A stretch of DNA of 64,000 bases, from positions 8,015,134 to 8,079,133 of the forward strand of contig OY986965.1 in the NCBI GenBank assembly GCA_963920575.1, read 5' to 3'. Positions 59,448-64,000 of the stretch are shown in pieces; the first letter of the stretch is position 1, and each line of letters starts with the position of its first letter. Below the pieces are notes generated by a model, which was not told where the DNA came from, searched no databases, and was given only the letters and a program-made list of their open reading frames with translations. The stretch is from Narthecium ossifragum (taxonomy: Eukaryota; Streptophyta; Magnoliopsida; Dioscoreales; Nartheciaceae). The position numbers and the translations under genes were made by a program.

Positions 59448-59554
59448 TTAGAGGAGGAGCTTACATACATTGATTTCATACTAGAAGAAATAATGTTAGA
59501 AAGAGACGCATGCACAACTTTGTCAATTTGTTGAATATGGTTGACCCATTGACA

Positions 59555-62500
59555 TCAGTATTTAGTTAGAATCTCCGCGCCCATCCTGGTAATCAAGATT
59601 GTGTGCTCAAACTGTGCAGCATAACTCCCATCTTCTGTAAGAGAAGTCCAGCCATCGTCCCACGTGACACACTCGATACTTCCCATTGTGAGTATGGGCT
59701 CTGCAGAGTTGCATCTTGGTTAGGTCAACAGAAATAAGAATGTAACTTAAACTTGCTTGAAATGTGGGGAATAACTTGCTACACAACCATTGTATGTTTG
59801 TATAGTAGATTTGATGGCAGCTTATGTTTAAAGAAGAAAATACCAAGAACTATTGGTAATGAATGCTTGTGAAATAGGATCATCATAACAGCAACCAAAA
59901 CTTTTCATTGCAGGTTAAGGTTATCTCACTGCACGGAGCAGATTCAGAGAAGCAGTGCTTGATTTTTCACTGTCCTCCATTAGTATAAAACTAGGGCTTA
60001 ATCACCAGGATAATATATGTTTTTCTTTTTCTTTTTCTAAGTAAGCCAAATGCAGAATCTGGAAAGGTATTAGTCACAGGGATCCTCTATATTACTTATC
60101 ACAGCAATGCACGAATAGGAATTGTTGCGCATGAGTATGACTAAACTTCAAATGAACAAACATGATCTTTAAATCTTTAAAAATACTTTTTCAGTAGCAA
60201 GAAATATAAGCTTCACAGTATGACTGGTAAAAGCTTAAACTATTTAAGAATTGTTGTGCCAACATAATATTACGTACCAATGGTAAAAGTTTGACCTTCA
60301 ACCATGCACCCTGATTTATCATTACCTGCAGCAAAATGATAATAATCCCAATAAAAAAAACATAAATAATCATGTCAGCAGAGATAAAACAAATTGGAAG
60401 CACATAATCATAAGGAAAAAGTAAAGCAACAATCTAATGTTACAAAAGGAAGATTGTGCATATCCAAAGTTAGAATTTTTTTTGAACTTTTCTGTGAGAC
60501 CACAGACTATTGTTGCTTCATCTACCTCATCCATACCTAGTAATGTCTCATTTCTTCAAAAGATGTCATAAGCTTCACATTCCCAGACTTAGCAAAAACT
60601 TGCTCCTAATTTTGCATGTTTATCTGTACCAAGCATTCGTCTCATATATAACTTCTCCAAGCAAATAGGTAAAAGTCTGGTCCTTATGTGATGGATGCAA
60701 TGGATTAATACTGACATATGCTTATTCAAAAAGTTTAAGTCAATCTAGACTATTTTGAAATGTTAGAATACTGGCCCTTTCTCCTTCCTTCTCCATAATT
60801 GGGCTCTTTAATAGGAGAACAGGCAGGCGGTGGCCGCAGTGCAACAATGATTGATAGAACAGAGTCTTGGTTCATGAAGTTCAGCACATGCAGATCTGAT
60901 GATATTGAATCTAATTTAATACCATGATTCTCATTTGATTGGTCACTTTCAATATTGCTGTCGCCTTCTACTGTCATGGGCTTGGAGAATAATGTTACAA
61001 GCAAGAAGTTTTATAAACATCATGGTGATGGATGCATCAGCATTTAACTCGATCACAATGAAAAGTGCATGTCACCAGAATTAGTTGCCCCACTACAGTA
61101 ATGCAACATATAAAAGACTCCTGTGCTTGCAAGTTCCATCTATTCTAACACGATGATAAAGATAGCAAGTAGCTTGACATAACATTCTTAAAAGGGATGA
61201 TAAGCACTAAACAGAGAAATTTAGCAAAGATAGCTAGGTTGATAGTTACGATTAATACATTTTCCCAAATTATTTCAACAAGAACATGAACCAATCTACT
61301 AACAGAGAAGTGAAAGAACAATTGACGAGATGGGATGCAATCATGGATTGCCGTGCCGGTCTGGCACTGTGCGTGCCGCCCGGCACGTACCGTACCGGTG
61401 GGTTGCCGGCACAAAAAACCCCCCCGTACCGTGCCGAGAAGAAGAAAGAAGAAATAGGAGTAGAAGGAGAAGGAGAAGGAAGAAAAACAACAATGGCACG
61501 GGGGCGGCGGCACGTACCGTGCCAGCAGGCTGCCGGCATGGCGCATGCCACCGGGACGGCAATCCATGGATGCAATGATGTCTACAAACAATAATTCAAC
61601 TTGCTAAGCCTGGGACTACGTGTCATTGAATGATGAAATAAATAGGACAATGCATGCATCTTGAAACAATCACTTGAACATATATTAAAGACTCTTCTTA
61701 TATAGTACAACTTATATAGTACAATTCAAGTGGAGGTTTATATTTACAAAGAAAAGGAAATCCTGTAAGTGATATTACTCACGATGGTGCAATATAATGG
61801 GTTCAGAGTGAAACACAGTCCCAACACCATGTCCAACAAACCGCTCCACTATACCATACCCAAATCTTTCAGCATGCTCACTAAAACAAAAATCACAAGC
61901 TCAAGTACAAATGCGTAATTATTTGTTATAAATCACTTTCAGCAGAAATCAAATGATAGGATTACAAACAAAACAACCACATACATCATATGTAACTCCT
62001 ATATCTCCAAAGGAAAACAAAATAGTGCTTATATAACGTTGCAATTGATCTGTTCAGAGAAACAATCTTTAGTGTGCATTTAAAATTCTCTTCATTTTGA
62101 AACAAGACAGGAGAACTCTGAACCCTATAACATATATTACAATGTATGAGACTAAATAAATTATCTTTCTCTAGGACTATGAAAAATATAAAGGTGGATC
62201 TTCTTAAAGCAAATCTAGGCTCACTAATACGTAGGAAGTAGGAATAATACAAATTCCCACCAATTCCTGCAATTCTTAATACAATTATGAATTACCCATA
62301 GTAATCGGTAATTTTTAAGCATCAATTACGTTTTTCTATTCAAACTACGTATAAGAGAATAAATCACTTTGTAATGTTCAAAGTCTTGAGCATGTCAAGT
62401 ATGTAGTTAGGAATTTATTCCTGCTTGAACTATCAAGATCCAAGTGGTCTAAGATGAAATGAAATACAGATGCACTGGTGAGGATGATTGAGAATTTAGC

Positions 62501-64000
62501 TGATGAGACTATCACTTATGTATTTTTAATGAATATTATCACTTTAAGCTGATATTATGAGTGAGTACCTAACATGCCACTTAAGAAAAGCGCTTATTAT
62601 TGTTTCCCCTTCTTAGTTCTCTGTACTAATCTCCTGTTACCACTCAAGCATCTAAGATAGCATCTGCACCACATTACAGTATTCTGTTATCATAAGAGAG
62701 CATACCTTATTCTCTTCCCAATTTTCTTAAACATAGCACCATCTTTGCAGATAGATATGGCCCTCTCCAAGCATTCTTCAGTTACCTAAACATAAAAAGA
62801 AAGATCAATCCTATTAATAATCATTTACGTATTTCCAATTTCATTGGTATGTACTCAAATTTAGTTTATAGGAAAAGAAGATGCAGGTGTGACTCAAGTT
62901 GTAAACTTTTAAAGCAGCTTGATCCCAAGCTTTCATTTAATGGTTTTGAGCTTGTTGTGGACTCTACATGGTAGATAGCATATGCTTGCTAGCTGTTCCC
63001 AAAAACCATAACGTATCCCAACCAAATTTCTCAATGTAGTTTTGCATCATCTCCACATGGTTCTAAAATTAGGTTTCAAACCATCCCTCTAAAGCTCATC
63101 ATTGTATCTTCAAAACACTGTCATTTTGTCTGGAATAGAAGGAACAAGAGCCAAATTCCCCTCTACAGCATGGGTTTGCCATGAAAAAAAAAACTTCATA
63201 GAGAATTTTTTTGGCATAGAGAATTTTTTTGGCTTTGCCTTGTGACAATCTAGGAGAGCAGCATCTGCTAATACTTGTCATCTCAATTCTCCGAATAAGA
63301 GAAGAATCCCTTCATGCACATGCGAAACCAACAAATATCAATTGCCAATCTACCAATGTCTGAAACTTTTAACATGTGGTCTCTCACCTGCCCACATGGA
63401 ACATGACTATGCTGTACTGAGGCACTCCAAAACTCTAAAGGCCCGTTTGGATTGAGGATAAGTAAGCATAAACCCCATTTATGCATCCAAACACTTTATC
63501 CACAATCTTACATAACTACTTTTAATGCTTGCATAACTTTTACTTTATCCACTATGCAAACTTATCCTATCCTCAATCCAAACGGGCCCCAAGATTCGCA
63601 ATGAGATCGAACCAATCAAGAAGTTGAAACCGAAAATCAAGAATCAGAAAAAGAAAGGCGATGAAGAAGAGGGGGAAAGCAAGCAACCACACCTAAGTGG
63701 ACACAGAGTTTACGTAGTTCAACATTTGCTTTTGTCGACGAGTGACAGAGATCAATCAAAAATCAAAAAAAGAGAAGAAACTACAAGATCTCTCAACAGC
63801 TCTCTCCAAGCTCTCAATCTCTCTCTCTACCTCCAAGCCTCAAGACATCCCACAAACTCATACAATATGATAGTTTCGTAGTGGAGAGTTTATGCCCATA
63901 CTAGATTGCACCTATCAGCCTCCTTTAACACTGCAAACCTTACCTTTACAAGGCGCTTTGTCGGTTCATCAACATTTCCACATAAAAACGTTTTTGAGGT
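59555..64000 (-). CDS. MAP1: Type 1 methionine aminopeptidase, 3' five exons (5' end outside window)
   Basis: Minus-strand exons are 64000-63944 (partial), 62785-62706, 61880-61783, 60325-60278 and 59700-59555; all junctions are GT/AG and in phase, giving 142 visible residues and a TGA stop. The visible part starts at TSKTFLCGNVDEPTKRLVK, immediately after the metal-binding Asp expected just upstream. It continues with VTEECLERAI, the catalytic FVGHGVGTVFHSEP (two metal/active-site His), GCMVEGQTFTIEPI (metal-ligand Glu) and AAQFEHTILIT (second ligand Glu). The enzyme removes the initiator Met from nascent proteins with small second residues. The sequence resembles organellar MAP1B-D isoforms, but the targeting peptide is not visible. 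Introns of 1158, 825, 1457 and 577 bp hold two MITEs and an LTR scrap. Confidence 0.94.
61342..61568. mobile_element. hAT-type MITE in a MAP1 intron
   Basis: Terminal inverted repeats CATGGATTGCCGT enclose 227 bp, and the 8 bp target duplication GATGCAAT is exact (61334-61341 and 61569-61576), as expected for hAT elements. The interior is GC-rich with 'ccggcac' repeats around a purine-rich gaagaaggag core. No coding capacity. Confidence 0.9.
63440..63588. mobile_element. MITE in a MAP1 intron
   Basis: Ends GGCCCGTTTGGATTGAGGAT and ATCCTCAATCCAAACGGGCC are perfect 20 bp inverted repeats enclosing a 149 bp AT-rich element. The target duplication is not clear. Confidence 0.85.
63600..63890. repeat. 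Probable LTR fragment in a MAP1 intron
   Basis: The stretch with 'gagtttacgtagttc' and 'gacgagtgacagagatcaa' followed by 'ctctctccaagctctc' resembles parts of plant copia LTRs. Neither end is defined. Confidence 0.3.

Noticed and set aside
60750..61004. 84 aa minus-strand frame inside a MAP1 intron
   Set aside because: The flanking MAP1 exons join in phase without it, and it matches no part of the enzyme. Kept as intron.

Overview
This is a plant nuclear DNA window, with spliced protein genes, a Pol III tRNA gene and dense transposon nests. The first exons of the CER2-like and FBPase genes and the whole ERF gene are GC-rich, and Tourist-type and hAT MITEs are common. That pattern suggests a monocot, perhaps a commelinid, but this is inference and the species cannot be named from the sequence. 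Two runs of exactly 200 N (25149-25348 and 52058-52257) are scaffold gaps.

Five protein genes are supported. (1) 1585-9106, minus: a complete four-exon VIN3-like (VEL) PHD/FNIII/VID protein with a 4.2 kb first intron. (2) 26460-29376, plus: a two-exon CER2/Glossy2-type BAHD-family protein of wax synthesis. (3) 31762-33658, minus: a three-exon plastid fructose-1,6-bisphosphatase of the redox-insensitive type (cpFBPII). (4) 48686-49351, plus: a single-exon ERF repressor with a C-terminal EAR motif. (5) 59555 to beyond 64000, minus: the 3' five exons of a type 1 methionine aminopeptidase. A tRNA-Ala(CGC) lies at 9467-9539. The genes look unrelated in pathway; there is no gene cluster.

Most of the remaining DNA is repeats. 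9.9-13.0 kb: a GC-rich compound element holding a long ~20 bp tandem array. 13.2-24.35 kb: a decayed Ty1/copia element, split by a large solo LTR that is itself split by three further LTR insertions. 24.4-25.4 and 50.3-52.3 kb: two copies of a hairpin-rich repeat, the second with a 95 bp satellite. 34.6-36.4 kb: a tandem duplication with a Tourist-like insertion in only one copy. 37.1-42.2 kb: a broken hAT transposase gene interrupted by another TIR element, which in turn carries a solo LTR. 43.1-45.7 and 55.2-57.7 kb: more members of the same large LTR family. 52.3-54.5 kb: GC-rich tandem repeats followed by AG-rich low-complexity sequence.

The most unusual signals are structural. One LTR family (six copies here, all without internal domains) carries copy-specific arrays of GATCG/GGTCGACC palindromes at a fixed distance from its end. 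The 95 bp satellite has a perfect 13 bp-arm hairpin in almost every unit. A perfect 21 bp-arm hairpin lies at 37636-37688, and a double hairpin of about 160 bp lies upstream of the ERF gene.
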